Source: Stutzerimonas xanthomarina
GTDB taxonomy: Bacteria; Pseudomonadota; Gammaproteobacteria; Pseudomonadales; Pseudomonadaceae
NCBI RefSeq assembly: GCF_003935375.1
Contig: NZ_RHQM01000017.1
Coordinates: 62,001 to 126,000 of the forward strand
Length of the DNA stretch: 64,000 nt
Reading direction: 5' to 3'
The position numbers and the translations under genes are program-made. Position 1 is the first letter of the stretch. Each line of letters begins with the position of its first letter. Shown in pieces: positions 26,776-34,757 of the stretch. The notes below the pieces were generated by a model. That model did not search any database. It saw only the letters and a list, made by a program, of their open reading frames with translations, and was not told where the DNA came from.

Positions 26776-27276
26776 TCAACCCTGGCGACGGCGGAACAGC
26801 GGGCGCTCATCGTCGGCCGCGGCCTGATAGGTCACCGAAAAGTCCTTCAAGCCTTCCAGCGCGTCGACCGGATCCCGATCGGCGCGAATGGCGAATGCGT
26901 CGAAACCGCAGCGACGCATGTAGAACAGCTGGTCCCGCAGTACGTCACCGATGGCACGGATCTCGCCTTTGTAGCCGTAGCGCTCGCGCAAAAGGCGGGC
27001 ACTGGAGTAGTGGCGGCCGTCGGTGAAGCTGGGGAAATTCAGCGCGATGACCTGGAAGTGCGCCAGGTCGTCTGCGATGTCCTCGACCTGCTCGTTGGCA
27101 TCGAGCCAAACCCCGAGGCCGCCGTCGCGGGCTTTCAGCGCATGGGCATGGTCCAGCCAGAGATGCAGCGGCACGATCAGATCGTCGCTGTTGCACAGGT
27201 CGTCGAGCGTCTGTTCCTTGGGCAGCAGGTGCCAGGTCTCATCGACCAGTTGATCGTTCTTAATGATTCGCTGCAT
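26776..27276 (-). CDS. DUF934 protein, sulfite reductase partner
   Basis: This 166-residue DUF934 protein (IVPLHLWLDHAHAL, NFPSFTDGRHYSSARLLRERYGYKGEIRAIGDVLRDQ) is known only by its regular linkage to ferredoxin-type sulfite/nitrite reductases and APS/PAPS reductases. The start at 27276 (MQRIIKNDQLVDETWH) lies inside the last codons of cysI, a 17-base overlap that implies translational coupling. The longer open frame upstream is the cysI shadow. The product is likely cytosolic and probably assists or regulates assimilatory sulfite reduction. The transcript ends at the terminator at 26723. Confidence 0.92.
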   Translation of the reverse strand: MQRIIKNDQLVDETWHLLPKEQTLDDLCNSDDLIVPLHLWLDHAHALKARDGGLGVWLDANEQVEDIADDLAHFQVIALNFPSFTDGRHYSSARLLRERYGYKGEIRAIGDVLRDQLFYMRRCGFDAFAIRADRDPVDALEGLKDFSVTYQAAADDERPLFRRRQG

Positions 27277-28918
27277 AGACGCGCTCCTTGAAGGGATCAA
27301 TGCCGATGCGGCGGTAAGTGTCGATGAACTGTTCATCTTCGGTACGCTGCTCCACGTAAACGTTGATGATCTTTTCGATCACATCTGGCATCGAGTCCTG
27401 GGCGAAGGATGGGCCGAGGATCTGGCCGAGGCTCGCGTCACGGCCGGAACTGCCGCCCAGCGAAACCTGGTAGAACTCCGCGCCCTTCTTGTCCACGCCC
27501 AGAATGCCAATATGGCCGACATGGTGGTGACCGCAGGCGTTCATGCAGCCTGAGATGTTCAGGTCGATGTTGCCCAGGTCGAACAGGTAGTCGAGGTTAT
27601 CGAAGCGACGCTGGATGGATTCGGCGATTGGGATCGACTTGGCGTTGGCCAGCGAGCAGAAGTCGCCGCCAGGGCAGCAGATGATGTCGGTCAGCAGGCC
27701 GATGTTCGGCGTGGCCAGACCCAATTCGCGCAGTTCATGCCAGAGCTCGAAAAGCTTGGCCTGCTCGACATCGGCCAGAATCATGTTCTGCTCGTGGGAG
27801 TTGCGCACCTCGCCGAAGCTGTAGCGATCGGCCAGATCGGCGATGGCATCGAGCTGCTTGTCGGTGACGTCGCCGGGCGCCACGCCAGTGCTCTTCAGCG
27901 AGAGGGTGACTGCCGCGTAGCCGGGCTTCTTGTGTGCGACCACGTTGCGCTGGCGCCAGCGGGCAAAGCCCGGATGCTCTGCGTCCAGCTGGGCGAGCGC
28001 AGCGCTCTGGTCTTCCAGGGCTTTGTACTCCGGATCGACGAAAAACTTGCTGACACGCTGAACTTCAGCTTCGGTCAGCGTCGTCGGGCCGTCCTTGAGA
28101 TGCGCCCATTCGGCATCGACGCGCTCGGCAAATACTTCTGGCGTGAGCGCCTTGACCAGAATCTTGATGCGTGCCTTGAACTTGTTGTCACGACGGCCAT
28201 AGCGGTTGTAGACCCGCAGGATGGCATCGAGATAGCTCAACAGGTGCTGCCAAGGCAGAAATTCGTTGATGAAGCTGCCGACGATTGGGGTCCGCCCGAG
28301 GCCGCCGCCGACCGAAACACGGAAGCCCAGGTCGCCGGCCTCGTTCTTCACCGCTTCCAGGCCGATATCGTGCACCTCGATGGCGGCCCGGTCGCTGACC
28401 GCGCCGTTGACGGCGATCTTGAACTTGCGCGGCAGGAAGGCGAATTCGGGGTGGAAGGTCGACCACTGGCGAATGATCTCGCACCACGGGCGGGGATCGA
28501 TCAGCTCGTCCTTGGCGACACCGGCGAACTGGTCGGTGGTGGTGTTGCGGATGCAGTTGCCGCTGGTCTGGATGGCGTGCATCTGCACGGTGGCCAGCTC
28601 GGCAAGAATTTCCGGCACGTCTTCCAGCTCGGGCCAATTGAACTGCACGTTGGTCCGGGTACTGATGTGTGCGTAGCCCTTGTCGTAATGACGTGCGATC
28701 TCGGCCAGCTTGCGTACCTGGGTGGAGGACAGTATCCCGTAAGGCACGGCTACGCGCAGCATCGGCGCGTAGCGCTGGATGTACAGGCCATTCTGCAGAC
28801 GCAGCGGGCGGAATTCTTCATCAGCGAGTTCGCCAGCCAGGAAGCGGCGAGTCTGATCGCGGAACTGCCGGACCCGATCCTCGATGATGTGTTGGTCGTA
28901 CTGATCGTAAACGTACAT
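27260..28918 (-). CDS. cysI: Ferredoxin-type sulfite reductase hemoprotein subunit
   Basis: This 552-residue siroheme/[4Fe-4S] enzyme reduces sulfite to sulfide in cysteine synthesis. The start at 28918 gives MYVYDQYDQHIIEDRV. Two nitrite/sulfite reductase repeats are visible: AHISTRTNVQFNWPELED, HTSGN-like IQTSGNCIRNTT, and then the cluster ligands CCPGGDFCSLANAKS and SGCMNACGHHHVGHIG. The motif between them (PLGRTP-type GGGLGRTPIVGSFI) binds siroheme side chains. It overlaps the DUF934 gene. It carries no NADPH flavoprotein domain, so the electron donor is probably ferredoxin. It may also have nitrite-reductase activity, as the family is close. Confidence 0.94.
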   Translation of the reverse strand: MYVYDQYDQHIIEDRVRQFRDQTRRFLAGELADEEFRPLRLQNGLYIQRYAPMLRVAVPYGILSSTQVRKLAEIARHYDKGYAHISTRTNVQFNWPELEDVPEILAELATVQMHAIQTSGNCIRNTTTDQFAGVAKDELIDPRPWCEIIRQWSTFHPEFAFLPRKFKIAVNGAVSDRAAIEVHDIGLEAVKNEAGDLGFRVSVGGGLGRTPIVGSFINEFLPWQHLLSYLDAILRVYNRYGRRDNKFKARIKILVKALTPEVFAERVDAEWAHLKDGPTTLTEAEVQRVSKFFVDPEYKALEDQSAALAQLDAEHPGFARWRQRNVVAHKKPGYAAVTLSLKSTGVAPGDVTDKQLDAIADLADRYSFGEVRNSHEQNMILADVEQAKLFELWHELRELGLATPNIGLLTDIICCPGGDFCSLANAKSIPIAESIQRRFDNLDYLFDLGNIDLNISGCMNACGHHHVGHIGILGVDKKGAEFYQVSLGGSSGRDASLGQILGPSFAQDSMPDVIEKIINVYVEQRTEDEQFIDTYRRIGIDPFKERVYAANH

Positions 28919-29154
28919 AAATGTCCTGTTTTCAGGCTGTCTACAGCATTCGCGCGCACGGCCGCGCACCCATTAAGGGAGGGCGGCACGATACCAGCTC
29001 GTGGTTATACGCAAAAGTGATGTTTGGGAATATGTTTAGAACCAAACCAAGCGAAATGGACTTATAACCCGCTGCCCTTGAGCAACGCACGACAGTGGTC
29101 TTAACTGCCTCAAAGAAGCTGTCGATATCATCGAACCGCTAGAGGAGAACTTCC
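28919..29154 (-). promoter_or_regulatory. cysI upstream region
   Basis: These 236 bases hold no gene. On the minus strand a possible sigma-70 pair, TTTGCG and TATCGT 16 bases apart, lies near 28990-29015. Farther upstream there are two AAACAT repeats separated by six bases near 29022-29040, in A/T-rich sequence unlike the rest of the window. CysB would be the expected activator of a sulfite reductase gene, but the CysB site is too loosely defined to call here. Confidence 0.3.
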
Positions 29155-29256
29155 GTGAGGAACGAACAGCGCGACAGTGTGGTGGACGCCGCGGCTATCT
29201 TCAGTCTGATCATGCTCGCGGTGGGCACCGCGATCTTCTGGGTCAGCCATCAGTAG
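29155..29256 (+). CDS. Small 33-residue single-helix membrane protein
   Basis: A GTG start at 29155 with a strong GAGGAGAA ribosome site begins MRNEQRDSVVDAAA, then a hydrophobic helix (AIFSLIMLAVGTAIFWV) and a short SHQ tail. The start is charged and the helix is clean, so this is a plausible inner-membrane miniprotein with the N-terminus in the cytoplasm. It stops eight bases before the end of the convergent DUF2970 gene. It is too short for ordinary gene finders. I think related short proteins occur in Pseudomonas at this place, but I cannot verify that here. Confidence 0.7.
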   Translation: MRNEQRDSVVDAAAIFSLIMLAVGTAIFWVSHQ

Positions 29257-29263
29257 TAAAAGC

Positions 29264-29494
29264 TCAGCTCCCTACCAGATAGAGCACCAGTTTCACCAAC
29301 CCCAGGATCACCAGCACGAACAGAACGGTGAAACCCACGCCGAGAATGATGAAGTGGCTGGGTTTTCCATGGCTGAAATCCCGGGCCCTGTTCTTGCCGC
29401 TCTGTACGCCCAGTGCCGCAGCCAGAACGCTGCTCAGCATTTCGCGAAGCGTCAGAGTCTTTTCCTGGTCGTCTTTCATTGGTGTCTCGGACAT
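29264..29494 (-). CDS. DUF2970 small membrane protein
   Basis: The 76-residue protein has a conserved amphipathic N-terminal part (LREMLSSVLAAALGVQSGKNRARDFSHG) followed by one long membrane helix (FIILGVGFTVLFVLVILGLVKLVLYLV). This is the DUF2970 pattern. The function of the family is unknown. I chose the internal ATG (MSETPMKDDQEK), preceded by GGAGGCAG, over a TTG four codons upstream. It converges on the 33-residue gene at 29155. Confidence 0.88.
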   Translation of the reverse strand: MSETPMKDDQEKTLTLREMLSSVLAAALGVQSGKNRARDFSHGKPSHFIILGVGFTVLFVLVILGLVKLVLYLVGS

Positions 29495-29645
29495 GACTGC
29501 CTCCAATCGCGGTTTCTCCGGAGTCTAGTCGTACAAAGGCATTGCCAGCGCAAAGACTTGATGCGGTAAAGAGAGCCGAGCGATGCGAGCGCACAGGTTA
29601 TTTTTGAAATACAGGACCGGCTGTACTACAAACCGGTCCGTCGCA

Positions 29646-30176
29646 TTACTCTGCCTTGATGGAGATTTTCTTCGTGTTGTCGGCGGTGCCCGGCTGCTTG
29701 GGCAATGACAGACGCAATACACCCTTGCCGAACGTGGCGTCGATCTTGTCGCGGTCTATGCCTTCGGGCAGCGCGAAACTGCGTTGGAAGCTGCCGTAGG
29801 ATCTTTCGGATAGGTGGTAGCCGTCGCGTTCCTCCTTATGATCCTGGCGTTTTTCACCCTTGATGATCAGGCTGTTGCCAGCCAGCTTTACCTCCACATC
29901 CTTCTCATCCAGTCCGGGCAGTTCGGCTGTGATCTCGAACGAGTTTTCCTTCTCTACAACGTCCATCGCCGGCATCCGATTGGGGCCACCCTGCCACAGG
30001 GGCGAGGTTTCCAGACCATGGCGGCTGAAGGGCAGATGCCAGGGACGTTCAAAGTCGTCGAAGAGGCGATCCACCTGTCGGCGCAGGGTGTCGAAGGGAC
30101 GCCAGGGCTCCTGAGACGCCGAAGGCATGTTTTTCTCGTTCGTACTGACTGAAGGCTTTTTCGAAGCATCGTTCAT
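29646..30176 (-). CDS. Hsp20/alpha-crystallin small heat-shock protein
   Basis: This 176-residue ATP-independent chaperone holds unfolding proteins for refolding by DnaK/ClpB. The N-terminal arm (residues 1-65, with PWRPFDTLRRQVDRLFDDFERPW) is variable. The alpha-crystallin domain spans about 66-165 (MPAMDVVEKENSFEITAELPGLDEKDVEVKLAGNSLIIKGEK), with the GVLRLSLPK motif near the end. It is the longer plant/archaeal-like class rather than IbpA, which is about 140-150 residues. AGGAG lies eight bases before the ATG. The leader has a UUGCU element 20 bases before that site, a feature of some heat-shock RNA thermometers, but the pairing is weak. Confidence 0.93.
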   Translation of the reverse strand: MNDASKKPSVSTNEKNMPSASQEPWRPFDTLRRQVDRLFDDFERPWHLPFSRHGLETSPLWQGGPNRMPAMDVVEKENSFEITAELPGLDEKDVEVKLAGNSLIIKGEKRQDHKEERDGYHLSERSYGSFQRSFALPEGIDRDKIDATFGKGVLRLSLPKQPGTADNTKKISIKAE

Positions 30177-30342
30177 TTCGCAAGCTCCTCATTAGCTAGG
30201 GAAGTTCAAAGCAAGACTTTGCTCTGCCAGCTGCAGGACTGCGGATGAAAGCGGATCAACCAATACCCCACTTTCTGTGCGTCATTTAGAGTAGTGCAGA
30301 GCTCTGGTCTGCGCACGGTCAGATGGAGCGTTTTAGAGACGC

Positions 30343-30792
30343 TCAGATGCTCTCCTTCAGCCAGTCCCAAAGCCCTAGCGAGAAGCCTGGGAAAAGGTTG
30401 ATCCCGAGCGCTGACTTGAATACGTACAGGATCACCAGCCCTACCAATGCAGAAAACAGCAGGAACAAGGTCGCCAATGCAGCCTTGGCCATCAGCGAGA
30501 GATTTTGCTGGGGACGTGTCAGGTTTCGCTTGTTGCGTCCGGCGACGATCGCGAAGTAATAGCGGTCGCGCCAAACCTTCACCGTTCCGCGCAGATCGAC
30601 GCGGTGCTTGACCCATGACCGTGCGCCGAACACCCCACGCAGGGCATCGAGCTGCTCTTCGCTGAAGGATTCACGCAAGTGCTCGGGCAGGCGCTGTTTC
30701 AAACCACGGATGAACGGGTCCTGATCGACCGCCGCATCCGAATAGGGTTTAGGGTAGGGCGTATGTTCTTCATCTGCTTTGGGTGAGTTCAT
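30343..30792 (-). CDS. Conserved hypothetical protein with C-terminal membrane helix
   Basis: The 149-residue product has a soluble N-terminal part with LPEHLRESFSEEQLDALRGVFGARSWVKHRVDLRGTVKVWRDRYYFAIVAGRNKR. A membrane helix follows (about residues 104-128, ALATLFLLFSALVGLVILYVF), and a short tail ends in LWDWLKESI. The arginine/tyrosine-rich strand before the helix is well formed and makes a coding frame likely. The gene lies 24 bases downstream of the LRR-kinase gene on the same strand and may be its operon partner. Pseudomonas homologues carry misleading names in some databases. No function can be assigned. Confidence 0.82.
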   Translation of the reverse strand: MNSPKADEEHTPYPKPYSDAAVDQDPFIRGLKQRLPEHLRESFSEEQLDALRGVFGARSWVKHRVDLRGTVKVWRDRYYFAIVAGRNKRNLTRPQQNLSLMAKAALATLFLLFSALVGLVILYVFKSALGINLFPGFSLGLWDWLKESI

Positions 30793-30816
30793 TGCGGGAT
30801 CGCTCCGGAAAGCGCG

Positions 30817-32133
30817 TCAGAGCGCGGCGAGAGTTGTGTGCAACTGACTGAAGTTTGGACGGCCTTCTGGCCGCTCTGACATGCACTGCTTCTGTAGCTC
30901 GTACAGAGTGTGCCGATGCGAATCGTTTTCGAGGTCTGGGCAGCGTTGCAGCAACTCTTCCAGCAGACAACCGAAAGCGCGCGATTCGATGCGTTGCAGC
31001 GCTTGGCCAGTGGCACTGTCTGGCTCGAAGAACGAGGCAGCTCCGAAATCGCTGAGCAGGCATTCGCCCGTTGGGTCGACCAGCAGATTATGGGCGTACA
31101 GATCGCCATGCAGGATGCCGCGCTGATGCAGGTGAGCGACCGCCGAGGCGGTGCCACGGGCAATCCGCAGCGCCTGCTCCACGGTAAAGGTTCGATCCTC
31201 GGCGTAGCAATCGCGTGTGCAACTGACCAGCGACGGCGGACCAGCCAGTGGCTGGAAGGCCGGCTCGACCAGATCCATCAGCAGACCCGGCGTTTGACCC
31301 GGCTGATCGGCCAGCGGCCCGGCAACATCGATCAGGTTCGGATGGGCGCCAGCGGACACGCAGGTGGCCATCTCGCTGTGGGGCAGGCCGTCGCTGGTGA
31401 CATGGCCCTTGAACAGCTTGGCGGCCATTTGCTTGGGCGACTGTCCGCTCGGCTGCCATGCGGCACGGTAGATGATGCCCGACGCACCTTGGCCCAGCTG
31501 CTCGTGCAGGACGACCTGTTCGCGCGGGATCGCCGGTAGCGAATGACGAGCGAGGCTCATCGCTTCGCTGGTGTCGCTGAAGGGGTTGCCGGCAGCGGCC
31601 AGCCAGCTGAATCGAGGCAGTGTCAGCAGCCAGTCGGGCAGCGCTGGCAGCCGGTTGGCGGCGACGCGCAGCAATTCCAGGTTGACGCAATTGGCCAGCG
31701 TATCCGGCAACGAAGACAGCTGGTTGCCAGCGAGCATCAGTTTCTGCAGGCGTCGGCAGTTGCCGATCTCGTCAGGCAATGCCTGCAGCTGGTTGTCGGT
31801 GAGGATCAGCCAGCGCAACGCCGGCGGCAACGCGGCGCCAGGCAGATGGCGGATCTGGTTGGCCTTGAAGCCGATCATCTCCAGCTGCGCGCAGTCGCCG
31901 AGGCAGTCCGGCACCTCGGTGAAGAGGTTGTCGGAGCAGAACAGAATGCGCAGCTTGCTCAGGCGGGAGAGGTCGGAAGGCAGGCTGTCGAGTCGGTTAC
32001 CGGAGAGATTCAGCACTTCCAGCGTATCGGCGAGAGCGAAGATCGCCTCCGGGAAGCTCTGCAGGTCGGCCGAGAGATCGAGGCGGCGGATTCCGGCCAG
32101 CTCGCCACGTTCCAGTTGTTCCAATGTGTGCAT
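30817..32133 (-). CDS. Leucine-rich-repeat protein with Ser/Thr protein kinase domain
   Basis: This 438-residue fusion has about seven leucine-rich repeats in residues 15-190 (LEVLNLSGNRLDSLPSDLS, LRWLILTDNQLQALPDEI) and a eukaryotic-type kinase domain in residues 205-438. Kinase landmarks are all present: glycine loop LGQGASGIIY, ATP-anchoring Lys in MAAKLFK, catalytic loop HGDLYAHN (Asp and Asn), and DFG in LSDFGAASFF. The catalytic loop has HGD for HRD, so it lacks the arginine of classical activation-loop kinases. No signal peptide or membrane helix is seen, so it is probably cytoplasmic. It is followed by the small membrane-protein gene at 30343. Its target is unknown. Confidence 0.9.
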   Translation of the reverse strand: MHTLEQLERGELAGIRRLDLSADLQSFPEAIFALADTLEVLNLSGNRLDSLPSDLSRLSKLRILFCSDNLFTEVPDCLGDCAQLEMIGFKANQIRHLPGAALPPALRWLILTDNQLQALPDEIGNCRRLQKLMLAGNQLSSLPDTLANCVNLELLRVAANRLPALPDWLLTLPRFSWLAAAGNPFSDTSEAMSLARHSLPAIPREQVVLHEQLGQGASGIIYRAAWQPSGQSPKQMAAKLFKGHVTSDGLPHSEMATCVSAGAHPNLIDVAGPLADQPGQTPGLLMDLVEPAFQPLAGPPSLVSCTRDCYAEDRTFTVEQALRIARGTASAVAHLHQRGILHGDLYAHNLLVDPTGECLLSDFGAASFFEPDSATGQALQRIESRAFGCLLEELLQRCPDLENDSHRHTLYELQKQCMSERPEGRPNFSQLHTTLAAL

Positions 32134-32214
32134 GCGGCTTGCGCTTTCCTTGCTCAGATGTGCGGTGTGGGCGGCGTGGGTATTGCGCTGGGACAGTGAC
32201 GGGGGCTTGTGGGT

Positions 32215-33255
32215 TCAGGCCCCACGATCAACGCGTCGCTTGCGATCAAGTACCTGCTCGGCCCGGGCGCGGAGCTGGCCGCAACCGCCGTCGATGTCCT
32301 GGCCGGCCGAGTTGCGTACCTTGGTCAACACGCCGCGGCTGTGCAGGTAACGCACGATCTGCACGATGCGCTCGCCATCGGGACGCTGATATTCGTCATC
32401 TTCCAGACTGTTATAGGGAATCAGGTTCATCACCGCGTACTTGCCCTTGAGCAGGCGCAGGATGCCATCCATCTCATCCTGGTTGTCGTTGATGCCCTTG
32501 AGCAGGGTCCACTGGTACTGGATCGGGAATCCGGTCGCGCGGGCATAGGCCTCGCCGAGGTCGACCAGTTCGTCGGGTGCGATCTGCGGCGCTCGCGGCA
32601 GCAGGGCCTGACGCAGCGCCGCATCGGTGCTGTGCAGGGACAGGGCCAGCGCCGGCTTGACCCGCTGCTGCGGCAGGCGCTCGAACACGCGCATGTCGCC
32701 GACGGTGGAGAACACCAGATTCTTGTGGCCGATGCCGCCGTCCGTGCCGAGCAGGTCGATGGCTTCGAGCACGTTGTCGAGATTGTGTGCGGGCTCGCCC
32801 ATGCCCATGAATACCACCTTCTTTACCGGGCGGAAGCGTCGGGCGAGGGCGACCTGGGCGACAATTTCGGCACTGCCCAGCTGACGCAGCAGTCCGCTCT
32901 TGCCGGTCATGCAGAACACGCAGCCTACGGCGCAGCCGACCTGACTGGACACGCACAGGCCGTCGCGCGGCAGCAATACGCTTTCCACCATTTGCCCATC
33001 GGCCAGCTCCACCAGCAGGCGCGCCGAACCGTCGGCCGCCGGGTGTTCGGAACGCAGCCGCGCCAGTCCGTCGATCTCGGCGCTCAGCGCCGGCAGCCCT
33101 GCGCGCACGCTCAGCGGCAGGAAGTCCTCGGCCTGTTGCTGGCGCCGGCCAACATCGAGCGGCAGGCCCTTGAGCCAGGCACGGGTCATTCGCCCGATAT
33201 GACGGGGCTTGGCGCCGATATCGGCGAGGCGTTGCTGCAGGTCTGGGATTCGCAT
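32215..33255 (-). CDS. Radical-SAM RNA methyltransferase, RlmN/Cfr family paralogue
   Basis: This 346-residue protein carries the complete dual-specificity methylase set. The [4Fe-4S]-binding CxxxCxxC is C108/C112/C115 in QVGCAVGCVFC, an upstream conserved Cys is C101, and the methyl-carrier Cys is C325 in DIDGGCGQL. MGMGEPAHNLDNVLEA and STVGD are further family motifs. RlmN makes 2-methyladenosine at 23S A2503 and in some tRNAs; Cfr makes 8-methyladenosine. Housekeeping rlmN in pseudomonads usually lies with ndk, pilF and ispG, none of which is here, so this is probably a paralogue with a different site. It lies 81 bases upstream of the LRR-kinase gene, same strand. Confidence 0.88.
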   Translation of the reverse strand: MRIPDLQQRLADIGAKPRHIGRMTRAWLKGLPLDVGRRQQQAEDFLPLSVRAGLPALSAEIDGLARLRSEHPAADGSARLLVELADGQMVESVLLPRDGLCVSSQVGCAVGCVFCMTGKSGLLRQLGSAEIVAQVALARRFRPVKKVVFMGMGEPAHNLDNVLEAIDLLGTDGGIGHKNLVFSTVGDMRVFERLPQQRVKPALALSLHSTDAALRQALLPRAPQIAPDELVDLGEAYARATGFPIQYQWTLLKGINDNQDEMDGILRLLKGKYAVMNLIPYNSLEDDEYQRPDGERIVQIVRYLHSRGVLTKVRNSAGQDIDGGCGQLRARAEQVLDRKRRVDRGA

Positions 33256-33277
33256 AGGGCGCGCATTCTATCCGGGG

Positions 33278-34426
33278 TCACTCGGTGAAGCGACGGCAGA
33301 ACGGCACGATGCCGACCAGCAGGACGGCGAGCAGCGCGAAGGCCATGCCCAGCGAGCCGAAATGCGCGACCACGCCCATCATGGCAGGGCCGGCGAGGAC
33401 TCCGGCGAAACCGATGGTGGTCGCCACGGTAACGGCCAGCTGCACCGGCATGCCGTCCTGCCGGCTCAGGGATGAAATCAGCACCGGCGAGACGTTGGCG
33501 CAGCCCAGCCCGCACAATCCGTAGCCGATCAGCGCCACGGCCCAGTGCTCGGCGGCCAGGCTCAGGCCGATGCCGAACGCAGCGAGCAGCCCGCCAAAGG
33601 CGATGACGCGGGCCGTGCCGAGTGCATTGACCAGCGGGCCGCCAGCGAAGCGCGCGATGGTCACCATGAGGGCGAAGGCTGCGTAACCCAGGCCGCCTTT
33701 GGCCACTTCGAGGCCTTTCTCACCGGTCAGGTAAAGCGCGCTCCAGTCCAGCACGGCGCCTTCGGCCAGATAGACGACAAAGCACATCAGGCCTACGAGC
33801 AGCACCACGCCTGTGGGCCGCACGAAGGCGAAGCCGCCGCCCGGCGCACGATTCGGCAGAAAGCCGCGGGCCAGGCCGAGGTTCGCCGCAACGATCAGCC
33901 CGATCATCAGAAAACTGCCGATCTCCGGCGCCAGGCCGAGGGTCAGCAGGCCGGTGAGCATCAGTGCGCCGCTGATTGCGCCAAGGCTGTACATGCCGTG
34001 GAAGTTCGACATCAGTCGACGGCCGACCGCAGTCTCCACCAGCACCGCCTGAATGTTCATGATCACATCGATGACGCCCAGGCTGCCGCCGAAGCAGAAC
34101 AGCGCCAGAGCCAGCAACAGCATCGAGTCGGTCAGGGCCATGCCGGCCAGCGCCAACGCCAGAAGCACGACGCTGCACAGCTGCACCGGGCGGATGCCCC
34201 AGCGGCTTACCAGCACGCCGGACAGTGGCATCCAGGTCAGCGAGCCGACGCCGATGCAGAGTAGCAAAAGGCCGAACACTGCATCTGTCATCTCTATGCG
34301 TTCGCGTACATAGGGCACCAGCGGCGCCCAGACGGACAGGCCGAAGCCGGCCATGAAGAAACCGCAACGGGTTGCGTTGCGCACGATAGGGGAGTCGATC
34401 TGAAGGGTGTTACGGACCGCAAGCAT
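33278..34426 (-). CDS. MFS transporter
   Basis: This 382-residue protein has about 12 membrane helices of the major facilitator superfamily. GFFMAGFGLSVWAPLVPYVRERI begins helix 1, LSGVLVSRWGIRPVQL is the loop 2-3 motif, and FHGMYSLGAISGALM lies in helix 5. It resembles the small sugar/fucose-like and YbjJ-type group, with substrate not predictable. I chose the ATG at 34426 (MLAVRNTLQIDSP), nine bases from GAGGA; the ATG at 34435 directly abuts that site. It lies 22 bases upstream of the RlmN-like gene, so the two may be co-transcribed. Confidence 0.9.
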   Translation of the reverse strand: MLAVRNTLQIDSPIVRNATRCGFFMAGFGLSVWAPLVPYVRERIEMTDAVFGLLLLCIGVGSLTWMPLSGVLVSRWGIRPVQLCSVVLLALALAGMALTDSMLLLALALFCFGGSLGVIDVIMNIQAVLVETAVGRRLMSNFHGMYSLGAISGALMLTGLLTLGLAPEIGSFLMIGLIVAANLGLARGFLPNRAPGGGFAFVRPTGVVLLVGLMCFVVYLAEGAVLDWSALYLTGEKGLEVAKGGLGYAAFALMVTIARFAGGPLVNALGTARVIAFGGLLAAFGIGLSLAAEHWAVALIGYGLCGLGCANVSPVLISSLSRQDGMPVQLAVTVATTIGFAGVLAGPAMMGVVAHFGSLGMAFALLAVLLVGIVPFCRRFTE

Positions 34427-34757
34427 GGGCGGCATTCCTCGATGAACTGGGTTGGCGATGGGTTAAGTGCGCGGCGAGCCGCGTTTCACCACAGGGCCAG
34501 CAATCCGGTATCGAAGAGAAACAGCAGTCGGCTTCCCGCGGGCAGGCTTGAAGAGCAGGGGAGTGACGTGCTGGACATGGAAGGAGGGTAGCAGTTGGAT
34601 AGGTGCACAGAGGATACACAACCCGAGCTACTGAACAACCCGCGCGTAGGCCTGGCACCATGGTGCACCTCCCGCGTGGTTCACAACCGGTCCGGTTCGG
34701 CGGGTGCGCATGCTATCGTTGGCCGCTTTGCCGCCACGTGCGCTGTCGGAGCAGTCG
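34427..34757. other. Divergent intergenic region
   Basis: These 331 bases separate the minus-strand MFS gene from the plus-strand DUF1883 gene. A perfect 12-base palindrome, GCACCATGGTGC, lies near 34664-34676 and could be an operator. No convincing protein gene is seen; the short frames on either strand have no ribosome sites or composition typical of neighbours. Confidence 0.5.
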
